Assembly (NCBI RefSeq): GCF_004210375.1
Contig: NC_134837.1
Coordinates: forward strand, 20,965,586 to 21,029,585
Length of the DNA: 64,000 bases
Reading direction: 5' to 3'
Source of the DNA: Tachypleus tridentatus
Taxonomy: Eukaryota > Arthropoda > Merostomata > Xiphosura > Limulidae
Part shown: one piece after another, positions 31,316-43,221 of the stretch
Position numbering within the stretch: position 1 is the stretch's first letter
Layout: every line of letters starts with the position of its first letter
The notes under the pieces: model-generated
The model's database searches: none
Seen by the model: the letters and a program-made list of their open reading frames with translations, nothing else
Told to the model about the DNA's origin: nothing
Position numbers and translations under genes: made by a program

Positions 31316-32058
31316 AGAACGTTAAGATGAAAGGTTTACAAAAGCAGGCCTAGAATACTTAGAATGTTCTAGATGACAGCATGAAATCTGTAAGTGAGAC
31401 ATCAGATATAAACACTGTTGGGTTAGCGAAGTAGCAATTTAGCATTGAATAAGACAGTGTTTAATTCTTTTAGTTTACAGGCATTTAGTGAGATATTTCT
31501 GTATAGGCAATCTTTATAAATTTATGCTTCCAAGATAAAATGGTGGATAAGCTCATAAAAACGTTAAGGTAGGGTTACAACAGTATATTTGTTACCGTTG
31601 AAATTTTTGGTTAAAAGACGTTTTATGCTTCGTACACTAGTGAAAATAAATAAGTGAGAAAAAGTCGTCATTGTTTTTCATTAACAATATTACCAATAAT
31701 CACAAATATGTTTCTTCATATACTTACAGCAATTAATCAGTTTTCCATCACTAAAGATATGTCTCGCTTTCTTACTACGATCTCTATTTAGATCTATAGG
31801 TGGATTGAAGAAATCCAGTATCATTTGAAATCATTGTCCTACCTTGATCGTTGTATGAAAATCGTTATTTAGTATAAGCTACTGTTTTAATTTTACTTTT
31901 ATCGTAATTTTTAACAAATGTCTGATTTACTTCAGATAGAAAATGTTAACCTCATCTTAAATGCTTGATAGATCAGCATTAATTTAAGAAAATGTTACTA
32001 CAAAACTTAATTTTATCTTTAAGATAACCAGTGATATATGACTTCAAAACCAATTAAA
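31316..32058. other. Downstream flank of the cysteine-rich peptide gene
   Basis: No other gene recognised. TTTAAT at about 31886, ATTAAA on the minus strand, is a weak candidate polyadenylation signal for that gene. Confidence 0.35.
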
Positions 32059-32319
32059 CTACGTTGTCTCTTCAGACGACATACTTGTAATAGGTTGATT
32101 TCCTGGCAGACCACCAATGCCGGGTATACCTGCCGTAGGATCTGGCGGGACTCGAGTCTGACAACATAAGTCATATCCGAGTTTATTGCAGCAATACTGG
32201 CGATTAGTTAGAGACAGGCTGCCACATCTTAAACAAGCACTAGGATGAAAATAATTCTGTGCACTAACTACCGAGACTAAGGTTAGGCCTAACAAACCCA
32301 GGAGGATTATCCACTTCAT
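32059..32319 (-). CDS. Small secreted cysteine-rich peptide
   Basis: 86 residues. Residues 1-20 are a classical signal peptide (MKW, then leucine-rich, ending VVSA before Q21). The mature part has six cysteines at 29, 32, 43, 44, 52 and 53, a C-x2-C-x10-CC-x7-CC pattern that could form three disulfides. A Pro/Gly-rich tail (GIPGIGGLPG) and a Ser/Thr/Glu-rich end follow. The start has a good context (AAACATG). The acceptor ATGTTTAG just upstream (exon from 32361) and a promoter with donor near 33.2 kb indicate a 5' UTR intron of about 0.85 kb. I do not recognise the family. Secretion is well supported; a defence, cuticle or signalling role would be a guess. Confidence 0.7.
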   Translation of the reverse strand: MKWIILLGLLGLTLVSVVSAQNYFHPSACLRCGSLSLTNRQYCCNKLGYDLCCQTRVPPDPTAGIPGIGGLPGNQPITSMSSEETT

Positions 32320-33210
32320 GTTTGGCCTCGAATGAATACTGTTCGTTTCCTTTTCCTCACACTAAACATAAAACATTGTTATAATTCACACCAAACATAC
32401 AAGTAAAAAACACACTGTCGCTGCTAACTATGATTTATAGTTCAGAAATGTAATAGTTACCAATTTTTCAATAGGTCTTACACGAAAACAGATGTTAACG
32501 ATGAATAAAATAAATAGCAATCCTGCTTACAAAAGATAAAAGTAACAACTGTAATAACTCTTAAAACATAATAACAATTTGAAATTAACGTCCATTAGAT
32601 TTAAGTCGCTCTAGTAAAGTGTTTTGGCTAAGAGTTCAGGAAGAATACACATGTAACACTTGATTTTCTACCTAAGCCGCAAGATTTTACAAGTATTGTA
32701 AAAATAGTTTTATGTTTTTCAAAATCACAAAAAAATAGTTAAATAGAGCTCATTCACGCTTTGTGTTTAGTTCTCAATAATTTCAAGTAAACAGGCTTCT
32801 TTATAGTACATGGTGATATTTAAAAACAATAGAAACTTAATGTTACTGCGTTTTGAAATGTTAGCTTACCTTTACATGAAAATAAACAATAATCCTTTTT
32901 CCCTCGTTTTACTTATTGTTTAAAACATGAAACCAGACTTTATACCGTCTCTCTGTCTCTGCTTAGTGTTAAAGCTTCAGGAACTTCGTTGTTTTTTATC
33001 AACATTGTGATCCACATATTAGTGACTTGAAAATAAACCAACGATCAGGTCCCCTTACACGTGACTATAATCTTCATCCAGTCACTTACTAGTATCTATT
33101 TTTAGCGTCTTTCTATCTTCAAGTAAACAAATCCAGAAACCCAAAGGGTTAGTAAACAGCAAAATAACTTTTCAAAATATTTACCTTGAAAATATTTTAA
33201 GAAAACATAC

Positions 33211-33294
33211 CTGTTTCCAGGAGGACGAACAATAATTATGTCTCTCGCATTTCGTTAACTTTATCAAAATATCAATATTGTTCCTGTTTTATAC
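33211..33294 (-). promoter_or_regulatory. TATA promoter and 5' UTR exon of the cysteine-rich peptide gene
   Basis: On the minus strand GTATAAAA lies at 33294-33287. A start near 33260 would give a UTR exon of about 50 bp ending GGAAACAG|GTATGTTTTC at 33211. The exon contains a four-codon upstream ORF (ATGCGAGAGACATAA). TATA, donor and the acceptor at 32361 agree in order and spacing; the linkage is inference. Confidence 0.4.
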
Positions 33295-33417
33295 TCATTA
33301 ATGGTCATTGATAAACAAACATAGATGTAAAAATGTACCTTTATTTGATTATTAGAAATATCTAGCAACATATCCTATTCTATGTAGAATTTTTAAATCT
33401 ATATTTACTTTATAAAT

Positions 33418-33699
33418 ACGGCCCGGCATGGCCAAGCGCGTTAAGGCGTGCGACTCGTAATCTGAGGGTCGCGGGTTCGCATCCCTGTTGCGCCAAACAT
33501 GCTCGTCCTTTCAGCCGTGGTGGCGTTATAATGTGACGGTCAATCCCACTATTCGTTGATAAAAGAGTAGCCCAAGAGTTGGCGGTGGGTGGTGATGACT
33601 AGCTGCCTTCCCTCTAGTCTTACACTGCTAAATTAGGGACGGCTAGCACAGATCGCCCTCGAGTAGCTTTGTGCGAAATTCAAAAACAAAACAAACAAA
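33418..33699 (+). mobile_element. Family 1 SINE, intact-looking, 12-bp duplication
   Basis: Near-consensus copy with TACTTTATAAAT at 33406-33417 and 33700-33711. The head reads GGCCCGGCATGGCCAAGCGC. Confidence 0.95.
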
Positions 33700-33847
33700 T
33701 ACTTTATAAATGTGAAAAGACAAATTTGAACACTAATTAATATTTACAGCTAAACTCTTGAAAACTTTCCAAGTATCTAAAGATGGAAATTTAAAAAATT
33801 AAAATATTATTCATTACTATAAAGTATTAACTTTACTGTGCAGTTGG

Positions 33848-34450
33848 TTTGAATTTCGCGCAAAGCTACACGAGGGCTATCTGCGCTAGCCTTCCCCAAT
33901 TTAGCAGTGTAAGACTAGAGTAAAGGCAGCTAGTCATCACTAGTGTTCTCTCAAAGGTGCGTAGTTGCGTTGCCCACAACAACCAATAAAGTGCCGCGCT
34001 CTTCATTATTTCAGCCACTCACATCCTCGTTAATGGTGAGAATTCTCAACACGTTAAAGACCAAGACCGTTAATAGGCATAATAACCAACATGTAACATT
34101 TGAAAGCGGTCTCATGATCCAGTAGGATTGACGGTCTAAAAATTCTTCCCACCCTAAAAAAAAAAAAAAAAAACGTAACTGGTAACGCACATCTGCGTTA
34201 ACTTGATAACTGGTGAGCATGAGGAAAATTTCTTTTGCGCGCATGAAATAAGAAAATAAGATGGAATATTAGTCATCAAAACCCACCGCCAACTCTTAGG
34301 TTACTTTTTTTTTTTATCAACGAATAGTGAGATTGACAGTGGCTTTATAACGCTGAGATGAATGGATGAGCATGTTTCGTGGGATGGGGTTTCAAACCCA
34401 CGACCAGCAGGCTGCTAGTCGAACTTCCTATCCACCAATCTAAGCTAGAC
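33848..34450 (-). mobile_element. Family 1 SINE split by a 330-bp insertion
   Basis: The tail half is at 33848-33939 and the rest of the body and a worn head at 34270-34450. The halves meet at the same point of the SINE (TAGTCATCA). Confidence 0.8.
33940..34269. mobile_element. Unclassified 330-bp insertion in a SINE
   Basis: Flanked by TAGTCATCA at 33931-33939 and 34270-34278. Inside is an A18-19 run near 34157 and GC-richer patches. I see no clear terminal inverted repeats or coding sequence. Confidence 0.6.
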
Positions 34451-35722
34451 TGGTGTAGCCACCATCATTAGCAATGAGTGATGTGATGGCAAACATATTA
34501 TATTTAGCAAAATTTTCTTATCATTCGTAAAGATGCCTGAAATTTGTTAGTCTATAAATTTCAATGGGATTTTTAAACATTCGTATAAAAAATAGGATAA
34601 GAGTGACATCTATCATTTCCATGTGAAAGAGAAATATTAACACTTCATTATTTATTTCTACTTTTAAACATCTTTAAAAGATTGTCAATAAATTTGAAGC
34701 CTTCTATGTAGTTATATTTTCATTTGTTTCAGTTGACTTAAATTGGTGAAATTCTGAATGCATGAGTGTCGATGTGGCAGGTATTTTTATCTCTGCAATG
34801 ATTTTGAATAAAGTTTTTAAGAACAAATGAACAAACACGTATTTAGCATTAAGAGATTGAAAAAATCAAAGTGCCAGCGAAGTATGTCTTTATCAAAACA
34901 AATTCCCTCGGTTGGATTAAGATAATTCTTTCGAATTACTATTGTGTTTAAATAATATATATTAATCATATATTCTCTTTCTTAAAATATTTCATTTGTG
35001 ATGATTGTGATTTTTGTTATTTGCTAATGATTTAAACGTGTATACTTAAAAGCTGAAATCTACAAAAAGAGCTTTCCATGTTCTGCCCACAGTAGATATC
35101 GATACCCATTGTTTCGCATAATTATCCGAAAACAAAACGAATCAATGCATTTAAAAGCAACTAAAACCCTTCCTTTTTTAACATTACTTTTTTTTTATTT
35201 TGTTATGTGAAAAGGTACCGAGAAAAGATCATAAATTTTCAGAGTGAAGATAATAAAAGTCGTAGTATCTTACAGCTGGTTGTAACACAATAGATTTTAC
35301 TGCTGTTAACTCAACGTTGGTTGATACAGATATGAATTATTACCGCTTCAAAATACGACATCGATTCCACATAATGATACTGGTATGGTATAGTCAAATT
35401 TGTTTTAATAATCTATTTAATAGTAAGTAATTCCAGGCATTTCATATGATGCCCAAAAGTAAAAAACGATAAAAATTATCTCGTTACTAGTAAGTAAGTG
35501 CTGAGAACTATTATTATTTTTTCCTGGTAGTTAACTGATATAAGATACTAATATTTTTTATTGTAGTAATTATTCAAATTTATTTGAGATGACCTTATAA
35601 ATAGTCACCAGTAAGAAACATTATAGTAAGTTATCAAGATTATTACAGTAGCAAAGTTGGTCATAATTATCACATTTCTTTTATAAATGCTGATAATTTA
35701 CTACATACGAAATTTACTTTAC
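34451..35722. other. Intergenic AT-rich DNA
   Basis: A minus-strand family 2 SINE scrap (TTCTGCCCACAGTAGATATC) at about 35080-35125. Otherwise nothing recognised. Confidence 0.45.
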
Positions 35723-35734
35723 TACTATTTTTAG

Positions 35735-36008
35735 TTGTTTTTTTTTTAATTTCGCGCAAAGCTACTCGAGGGCTATCTGCGCTAGCCGTTCCTAATTTAG
35801 CAGTGTAAGACAAGAGGAAAGGCAGCTAGTCATCACCACCCACTGCCAACTCTTGGGCTACTCTTTTAGCAACGAATAGTGGGATTGACCGTCACATTAT
35901 AACGCCTCCACGGCTGAAACGGCGAGCATGTTTGGCACGACGGGGATGCAAACCCGCGACCCTCAGATTACGATTCGAACGCCTTAACACACTTGGCCAT
36001 ACCGGGCC
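35735..36008 (-). mobile_element. Family 1 SINE with 12-bp duplication
   Basis: Full copy. TACTATTTTTAG lies at 35723-35734 and 36009-36020. Confidence 0.94.
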
Positions 36009-36819
36009 TACTATTTTTAGAAGCTGTAATATTTAGAAGACTCAAAATATAAACTTGTAGTTTGAGGAAATAATATCTGAAACCTTAATCTTGTTTGCTT
36101 ACTTTTTACGATTGCATTTTAACTTAAGTTAACTATTTTGCTTCTGTATGTTCTTGAAGACTCCTATTTTTACTTTTTAAATTAATTTTTAATAATTTTG
36201 TTAATGGTTTCCTAATACTGATCAGAAACATTTTATAGTATTAGAATGTCTCCAACACTCATAATGTCACAGATAATTAGTAATTAAACTGAGTTCAATA
36301 AAAAATGTATGTCCCCAATAATCATACTAATGATGTTATTACTGGTACATTAATGATAATCAAAATTATTTTAAAAGTACGTATAACTATAATTCAACAC
36401 ATTACCCTTGATATTACTAGTAAGATTGTTATTTATCACACTGGATTTATTATACTTGTAACACTATGTAACACAAATTTTGTTCCTGGGTAGTATGTGT
36501 TATTTCTTAATTGCTTATACTGTAAAAGTACAGAAAATGGCCATTATTCCCTTCAAACATTGCTTTTGTGACCCGAATAATAAAACTTAGAATTAACCTA
36601 TTTTCTGTGTAAAAATGGGCAAAAATTGCACATTTTCATTTACATAAGGTCTGAATAAAACAACATATGAATCAAGATTTACATGTATTTATATTAAAGC
36701 TGTACAAAAATGAACAAAACAGTTTAGAAGTGAGTAGTTTTTCGAGATTTACGACTGTAATGTAAATCACTTTCACATATCAGCCCCTAAATATAGTCTC
36801 AGCATTCGACATTGTTAGA

Positions 36820-37181
36820 CCAAGATCTCTGATCAAGTCATTGAGGTTTCTTTGGTTGGGACAGTATGGGTTTCTCTCACCAGCTGCACCTCTGAAATCT
36901 AATCTGGATCTTCAATGTCCACCCCTTTTCTGATTTGCTGCTGTCTTCTAAGGATGACTACTTTCTCTCTGGCGGAGTGGCTACAGGGAGCTCAGGGCAG
37001 TGCGGCACTGGGGCGATGGATGATGGAAGGTCCGGATACATGATAGCAGATGCATCTTTGCCAGCCCGACGTTTCGAAGGGTCCACCATGCAGAAGTAGC
37101 AATTGCTTGAGTGTTCAGTGGGTTCATGCCAAATTCCTGGAATAGCGAACTTCATGGCTCTCTTTTCCCCTCTGTACCATC
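36820..37181 (-). pseudogene. Transposase exon 2 of copy B
   Basis: From acceptor CTCTTTTGCAG at 37182: GWYRGEKRAMKFAIPGIWHE, then SSNCYFCMVDPSKRR and YPDLPSSIAPVPHCPELPV. It continues in a drifting frame to RDLGLTMSNAE, where the internal deletion begins. The CYFC and the exon 1 cysteines suggest an N-terminal zinc-binding region. Confidence 0.65.
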
Positions 37182-37379
37182 CTGCAAAAGAGCAAAATAA
37201 AATTCTTATGAAGAATAAATTTATTTCATCCACAATTAATGTGTAAGAGGCTCATGCAAAATATTTTACATGTGATATTTTTATATACTATTGGAAATTA
37301 AAAAAATAAATTTTAAAAGGTCTAAAATGTGTATAACATAAAATATTACTACTCAAGCAAACAAAAATATCCATCTTAC

Positions 37380-37586
37380 CTTCTAGAGTTTTTTTGCAGT
37401 GTTCGCAGGTAAAATGAGGTGCCCAGGGTTTGTATGTTCCCCGTCAAGCATGCCGAAATATGCCTTGTAAGCTTTACATATTTTAGCAGATGCTGTCACA
37501 AAGTACTTTTTCGCTCTTGTCTTGATAAATTGGCCACATACATAGCAGAATGCGTCTAGAGAATGCTTGCAGCTTCTTGATGCCAT
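37380..37586 (-). pseudogene. Transposase exon 1 of copy B
   Basis: The ATG at 37586 opens MASRSCKHSLDAFCYVCGQF. A frameshift near 37450 moves the continuation (YKPWAPHFTCEHCKKTLEG) into another frame. The donor GAAG|GTAAG at 37380 joins exon 2 as L-E-G-W-Y, fixing the intron at 37182-37379. Cysteine pairs (CYVC, CEHC) suggest a ZAD- or THAP-like finger. Confidence 0.65.
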
Positions 37587-37666
37587 ATCTGATAAAATCA
37601 GATAGGTCTATGTGTTTACTTAGGCAGCTAGAACTAAACTGAAGTGGTCAGTGGTGAGCCCCTATA

Positions 37667-38820
37667 TATATACTCTTCAAATAAAGAAACGCAAAAGGGA
37701 TATTTTTGTTATTTTAAAGAGAAATATATGTAATAAGGTTACAAGCTCAGAGTATGTGATGTTACACGTGTTGAGGCACTGATTGTCAGACCAAAATAAC
37801 AATAAAAGTTGTGCACTTTGAAAACGGAGGAAAACATCGGATTTTTCGCCAAAACGCATTCGTGTCCAATAAATTTGTTTGAGAGATCTGCATGTTCTGC
37901 AAGTGCAACATGTGCAAAATCCCTATAAAAGTGACGGGTTCTCGGTTTCCGTAGCTCAGTGACATGCAATACAGTTGCGCCAAGACTAACTGAAGTACAA
38001 CGCAACAACACCATTGGTCGCTTGGAAGCAGGCGAATCTCGATCAGATGTTGCCAGAGCTGTGAATGTCCACCAAAGCACCATCACAAGGCTATGGAATC
38101 GTCACCAACAACATGGATCAACTCGTGACCGTCCACGATCTGGCAGACCTCGTGTGACCACGCCCGCACAAGATCGCAACATCCGGTTACGTCACCTTCG
38201 GGATAGGACCACCACTGCGACGTCTACTGCCTCAACCATACCAGGGCTGCGTAGGATTTCCGATCAGACCGTACGCAACCGTCGACGAGATTCTTAGGCC
38301 CCATGTGCAACCCATCATGGTGAACGTCAACGACGTTTTTCCACATGACAACGCCCGTGCTCACACAGCCCGACTCTTCATTGTCTTCTTGAGACACCAC
38401 AACATCAACGTTCTTTCCTGGCCCTCCAGATCACCAGATTTAAACCCCATCGAACATCTTTGGGACGAGTTGGACCGACGTCTGCGACGGCGACAACCTC
38501 AACCGCAGACTCTATCATAGCTTGCAGCAGCTTTGCAGGCTGAGTGGACAGCCATTCCACAGGATGTGATTCGTCATCTCATCGCTTCAATGGGCAGGAG
38601 ATGCCAAGCAGTTATTGATGCTCACGGGGGACATACTCGTTATTGACGTTGAGTGACGTTAAACTTCAACTAATGCAGACTTCGCCTTTGCAGACTTTGG
38701 ATGTTCAGCAGTGAATGTGCAAAGTTTCACACATGCCATACAGAAATACCCGGAATAAACTTGTTAACAATATGTCTCAAATTTTGCCTTTTGCGTTTCT
38801 TTTTTTGAAGAGTATATATA
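37667..38820 (+). mobile_element. Tc1-like transposon, internally deleted
   Basis: Terminal inverted repeats of about 30 bp: ACTCTTCAAATAAAGAAACG at the left, and its complement with one difference at 38790-38813. The TA-rich ends fit TA target use. It sits in the 5' region of transposon copy B. Confidence 0.88.
37980..38646 (+). pseudogene. Tc1-family transposase with central deletion
   Basis: The N-terminal DNA-binding part (PRLTEVQRNNTIGRLEAGES, VHQSTITRLWNRHQQ, GRPRVTTPAQDR) runs to ISDQTVRNRR at about 38285. It then jumps to EILRPHVQPIMV, losing about 400 bp including the first catalytic aspartate. The second half keeps HDNARAHTARL and SPDLNPIEHLWDEL (catalytic D and D/E) and ends HGGHTRY at 38646. 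An in-frame TAG at 38518 and GCG at the usual ATG also break it. Confidence 0.85.
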
Positions 38821-39118
38821 TATTACTATAGAAAGTTCTAAAAATTTCTAAAAGGTTCTTGAAAATTCTCGTAAGTTCTACAACATTCTAGACAATTCTT
38901 GTAAATTCGGGAAAATTCTCTATCAGCTATTCAGCACTGAATCTACCTGAAATGTTCTGGAAAATGGGTAAATGTGAAAATTTCATTACCCAGGTCACAA
39001 AAGCAAAGTTTGTAGAAAAAAATAGGTCTTTTCCATTTATTTTAGGCATAAGCAATTGGGAAGTAACACTTTCTGCTCAGGAACAAGAAAAAGTAAAAAG
39101 TTTGTTACATAGTGTTAT

Positions 39119-40831
39119 TATCTTCCTTTGCATTACTTTGGTTTTGTTAATAAACCTAGATAACTACTTGTCGTAATAATTTCATTAGTGCTAACACGTC
39201 GTTTCTAATCATAATGCCTGTTCTAGCTCTCGATTACGTAAACTGTTTATTCGTAGAAACGATTAACACGTATTAAAGAGTTCTTAAAACTAACGTTACT
39301 ACTGATCATTAACGACAAAACTAGTAGTTATAGTTACTACTAACTCATACCTTGGTATCCCTGGTAGTTGTACTTTTAAAGTTACCTCTATTTGTTCTAG
39401 CCAATAATAATCAAGCTTTTGTTACCATTACTTTTAATCATAATAATAAATTTGATTTTATTAGAACTGTTAAGTTACTTCGATTTGTACATTATAACAA
39501 GATAGTTTATATTCATAATACGAAAGCTGTTACAAAACATCTTATTTATTATCTGTCTGTTTTGAATGTAGATGACTGAAATGGTGGTTTGTGTTATAAC
39601 ATAAAACTTCAAAGCGGGTCAAATGACATCACGTGAAACATTCGTAATTCTTAAACTTAAAGGCTTTCCATTTATAACAGTGGGCTTTTAAGGCTAGATC
39701 CAGCGGCTGTTTTCATTCCTACCGAAGTGATACCTGAGATACTATAAAAATGTGGTTCGAACTAATTTGCCTTTTACCTGACTGCATCAGCTATAAATAA
39801 TGAAACATGGTAAATGGTCTTTAAAGGCTTACTGACACGTACAACTTATTTATGTTTTCAAGCCCGTTGTTGGAATTCAAAACTATTACTGCCTTAGAGA
39901 AAAAATATTTATACCTAACTTATCAAACACTCTTTACAATTAATTATAAGTTCCCTGTGTGCAATCGACTATACGTTCAATTCAATGTGTTAATATTTGT
40001 GTGCGAGAACATGTTAATGCAAAAATTACTGACTCACCAAATATAATGCTTTATCTCAGGAAATCAAGTTTGAACATTTCGCTGTGTCCAAAAGAGAATA
40101 CAGTGGGTTACAATTGTGAATTAACGAAGCCCTAATTTTAACTAAAGTGAAACCTCAGCTAAATCAAATAACTGATTCTATTTAGCGGTTTTAGATCTTT
40201 GAAACGTATTTCTTAGGAATCTTTACTAGAGAAACGTTCTAAACACAAGATTTGGTTTGTAAATGTAAGATGAGGAAGTTTCCTTCCCTTTTCCTGTTCT
40301 CCAACGTTAAATGACAAGAACCTGATGACAATTGCTTTAATTTGTATGAGCTCATACTTATGACGTAACTGAAGGGGTTTAAGTACATTTTTGGATAGAC
40401 TACACCACTACAAATCAATCTCATTACCTTTGGATATTGAAATGTTTGTTTTTAAAAATAGAAAACAAAAATAAACTTTGTTTATGAAGTTTTCTGTAAG
40501 ATAAGTATTTGCATGGCCTTCAGCCTTATCGTTAACTGTTTTATCTCAGAGGTGCCCTTCATAAGGAAACATACATCACTCAAGTGAAGTTATTTTAAGA
40601 AATTCGACGATATCGTGAAGTAAAATCCAAATCGTTTCGCTTTCAAATGGATGGAGGACAACAAAAGTACACAAATACCAAGATAAACTAGTTTTATAAA
40701 GTATACAAGTTTTGTCCGTTAAATATTTCCAGTAAAATTTTGATGAGTTTTAAACTTATGGATAGAATATATTTTCGTTATACTGATTACTAGTCACGTT
40801 TGCTGACTCGCTATTTAACTATTCGATGTTT
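39119..40831. other. Intergenic AT-rich DNA, nothing recognised
   Basis: Short frames (39352-39579, 39852-40046) look like chance. Confidence 0.5.
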
Positions 40832-41108
40832 GTGGTTTGGTGTTTTTGAATTTAGCGCAAAGCTACACGAGAGCTATCTGCGCTAGCCGTCCCTCATTTA
40901 GCAGCGTAAGACTAGAGGGAAGGCAGCTAGTCATTACTACCCACCGCCACCTCTTGAGCTACTCTTTTACCAACGAATAGTGGGATTGACCGTAACATTA
41001 TAACGCCACTGCGGTTGAAATGGCGAGCATGTTTGGTTTGACGGGAATTCAAACCAGCGACTTTCGGATTATGACTACACTATCTTAATCATCTGGCTAT
41101 GCCGGGCC
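40832..41108 (-). mobile_element. Family 1 SINE, diverged
   Basis: Tail (GAATTTAGCGCAAAGCTACA), body, and head ending ATCTGGCTATGCCGGGC. Confidence 0.9.
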
Positions 41109-41335
41109 CCTAACACAATGACCCTATGTTTATCTAGAAATTGAAAGAATATGCAACATTTGTGACACTCGTTTATTCAGTCGTCAAACTGTTTAACTTA
41201 CTAAAACATATACATGTGAAGCCTATTCTCTTATAAGATTCACCAACTGTCACTGAATTATATCGATTTAGGGGAATTTCATTCCTCATCAGTGACACTG
41301 GGCAATAGAACATTTTAAAAAACGAAGATGACTAG

Positions 41336-41452
41336 ACCTCACATATGATTCGTTGGATGACTTATTCATAATAAACCTCACATATGGTTCGTTGGATGAC
41401 TTGTTCATAATAAACCTCACATATGGTTCGTTGAATGACTTATTCATAATAA
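41336..41452. repeat. Three 39-bp tandem repeats
   Basis: Unit ACCTCACATATGGTTCGTTG plus GATGACTTRTTCATAATAA, three near-identical copies. Confidence 0.85.
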
Positions 41453-42999
41453 TAAATGAGCAGCACAAATGTTACATTTCAAATTGATATATATATATAG
41501 AGATGATCCTTTTGTGAGTAAAAGATATCTCAAACATCTCTTACAACCCAGCTCTTCAATGTAATAGCACCATTTAGAAATCTTACTACAGCTCTAGTCC
41601 ATAATTTTATAAAGTCGACCCTCTCTATAGGATATGTTATCCATACCATTAATAGTGTGAAATAATTAAATATGTTATGTGCTGTTATTGAATAGTTCTA
41701 TTCAATCCAAAATTGTGAAGAGGGTATATGAAGTTTAAGACGGTCACAAAGATCAGGGATATATGTGGATGTCTGTGAACCAGGGTGTGATTAGCAAGCT
41801 ATAAGACAAGAGATATTTGTGTGTTAAAAGTGTGTTAAAACCAAGTCATACCACTTAAATATGTTCTGTTTTATTTGTTAAGAAACGGTCTTTCTCCTAC
41901 TTACCAAGTGTTTACCTCTAGCACCAAAAATAATTATATAAACATAATTTTATCCTTATTTCTCTGCAGTTTCCTTCATCGATATAAGAGAAATGAGGAA
42001 CAGGATTAGGCTTCTTGTAGAGGTGGAATATATAAATAATGCATATCATACGTATCCTATAAAAATATCTCAAAACTACACATATATTGAATATATTTCC
42101 CACTATATACATCATATGTTTTTTTAAAGTTTCCCTTGCTCATGGTTAGATGTGTGTGATGTAATTCTTTGAAACAGTTATATCTCAATGATAAGTGATG
42201 AATCTACAGACTGGACTTCAAAACCATTTTTAATATATCAAACAGATTATCTTCTGAATATTTCAAAAGAAGATGACAAATAAAATTAATATTATATTAA
42301 TATTCTATAAATCTCGTGCTAATATAATTCACTGTTTGGCACTATAAAATAAAAACCACCATGCCTTTTTTCCCACGTTGTAGGTGCTACCACCCCATGT
42401 TGTATCTTTGAGGTATCATCTGTGTCACCAGTAGAAAGATATCTGTTATTCATGCACTCCGTCCTACTTTACAGAAGTCCTTCCTACGATAAAGTACATA
42501 TGACACTCTAACTCAATGCCATAACTCAGAAATAAATAGGGTTAAAGTGTCATTTTGGCTCCCTCGATCGATATTCTGTGTTAACTATGTGATGCACAGT
42601 ATGTGTATTAAATAAGGGGGGATTATGAAATACGTGATATGATGCATAATCGGTTTTTGGATTCACAGTTTGTAACGTCGACCGGTTTTAGGAAATTTCA
42701 CACCTTTTTAGCAATAAACATAGTATTTTTTTGTTGTTGTTAAAAGAACAAACAGATTATCTTTATTCAAAACTAGTTACATGATTTGCACTGTGCCAAC
42801 TATCAAGAAAACTTTATTAAAGTGTCTTAACAAAGTGACTGAAGAAATACAACATAATGTATTTCTCTTTTAAATTGATATCAGTTCTTTAACTTGTGGT
42901 AACATTTCTTAACCTTCAAACACAAATATCCAATGAAAAGGTAAACAAAGCTTTATTGAAAAAGATATAAACATATTGTACAATCTGATTTTGCTGATC
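41453..42999. other. Intergenic DNA, nothing recognised
   Basis: No coding or repeat family signal beyond low complexity. Confidence 0.45.
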
Positions 43000-43107
43000 G
43001 TTCGGACAGTCTTACCACTAATCCGTGATGACGAGAAAACCCACTTGTGGAGAAAAGTATATATGTAAAAACGTCTGGTATGGGTAGAGAAAGCTTTATG
43101 TAGAGGA

Positions 43108-43149
43108 GCGAACAACGTTTCAACCTCCTTCGGTCATCGTCAGTTTCAC
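43108..43149 (-). ncRNA. Hammerhead-like motif, minus copy
   Basis: Minus strand: CTGACGA, bulged T, GACC/GGTT stem with GAAGGA loop, GAAA, CGTT, then GTTCGC. Stem I is weakened because the 5' partner reads GTGAAA. Confidence 0.45.
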
Positions 43150-43179
43150 AAAGTTAATCAGTTACCTTTTTCTTTCTTC

Positions 43180-43221
43180 GCGAACCTGACGATGGCCGAA
43201 GAAGGTCGAAACGCTGTTCGC
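43180..43221 (+). ncRNA. Hammerhead-like motif, plus copy
   Basis: Stem I GCGAAC (43180) pairs perfectly over 6 bp with GTTCGC (43216). Between are CTGACGA (43186), a bulged T, GGCC/GGTC with GAAGAA loop, and GAAA (43208). The next four bases are CGCT, not CGTT, so the U of the cleavage site is lost and this copy is probably inactive. Confidence 0.5.

Larger units (their letters stand above)
36459..39118 (-). mobile_element. DNA transposon copy B, interrupted by a Tc1-like element
   Basis: Ends TAACACTATGTAACA (36459) and the complementary TTGTTACATAGTGTTA (39118) are the same inverted repeats as copy A. The gene points left. It keeps the N-terminal exons (37586 to about 36820) and then jumps to the last 25 or so codons, having lost the central catalytic part that copy A retains. 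The promoter side (38825-38925) carries a TTC triplet every 10 bp, the worn counterpart of the copy A array. Confidence 0.78.
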
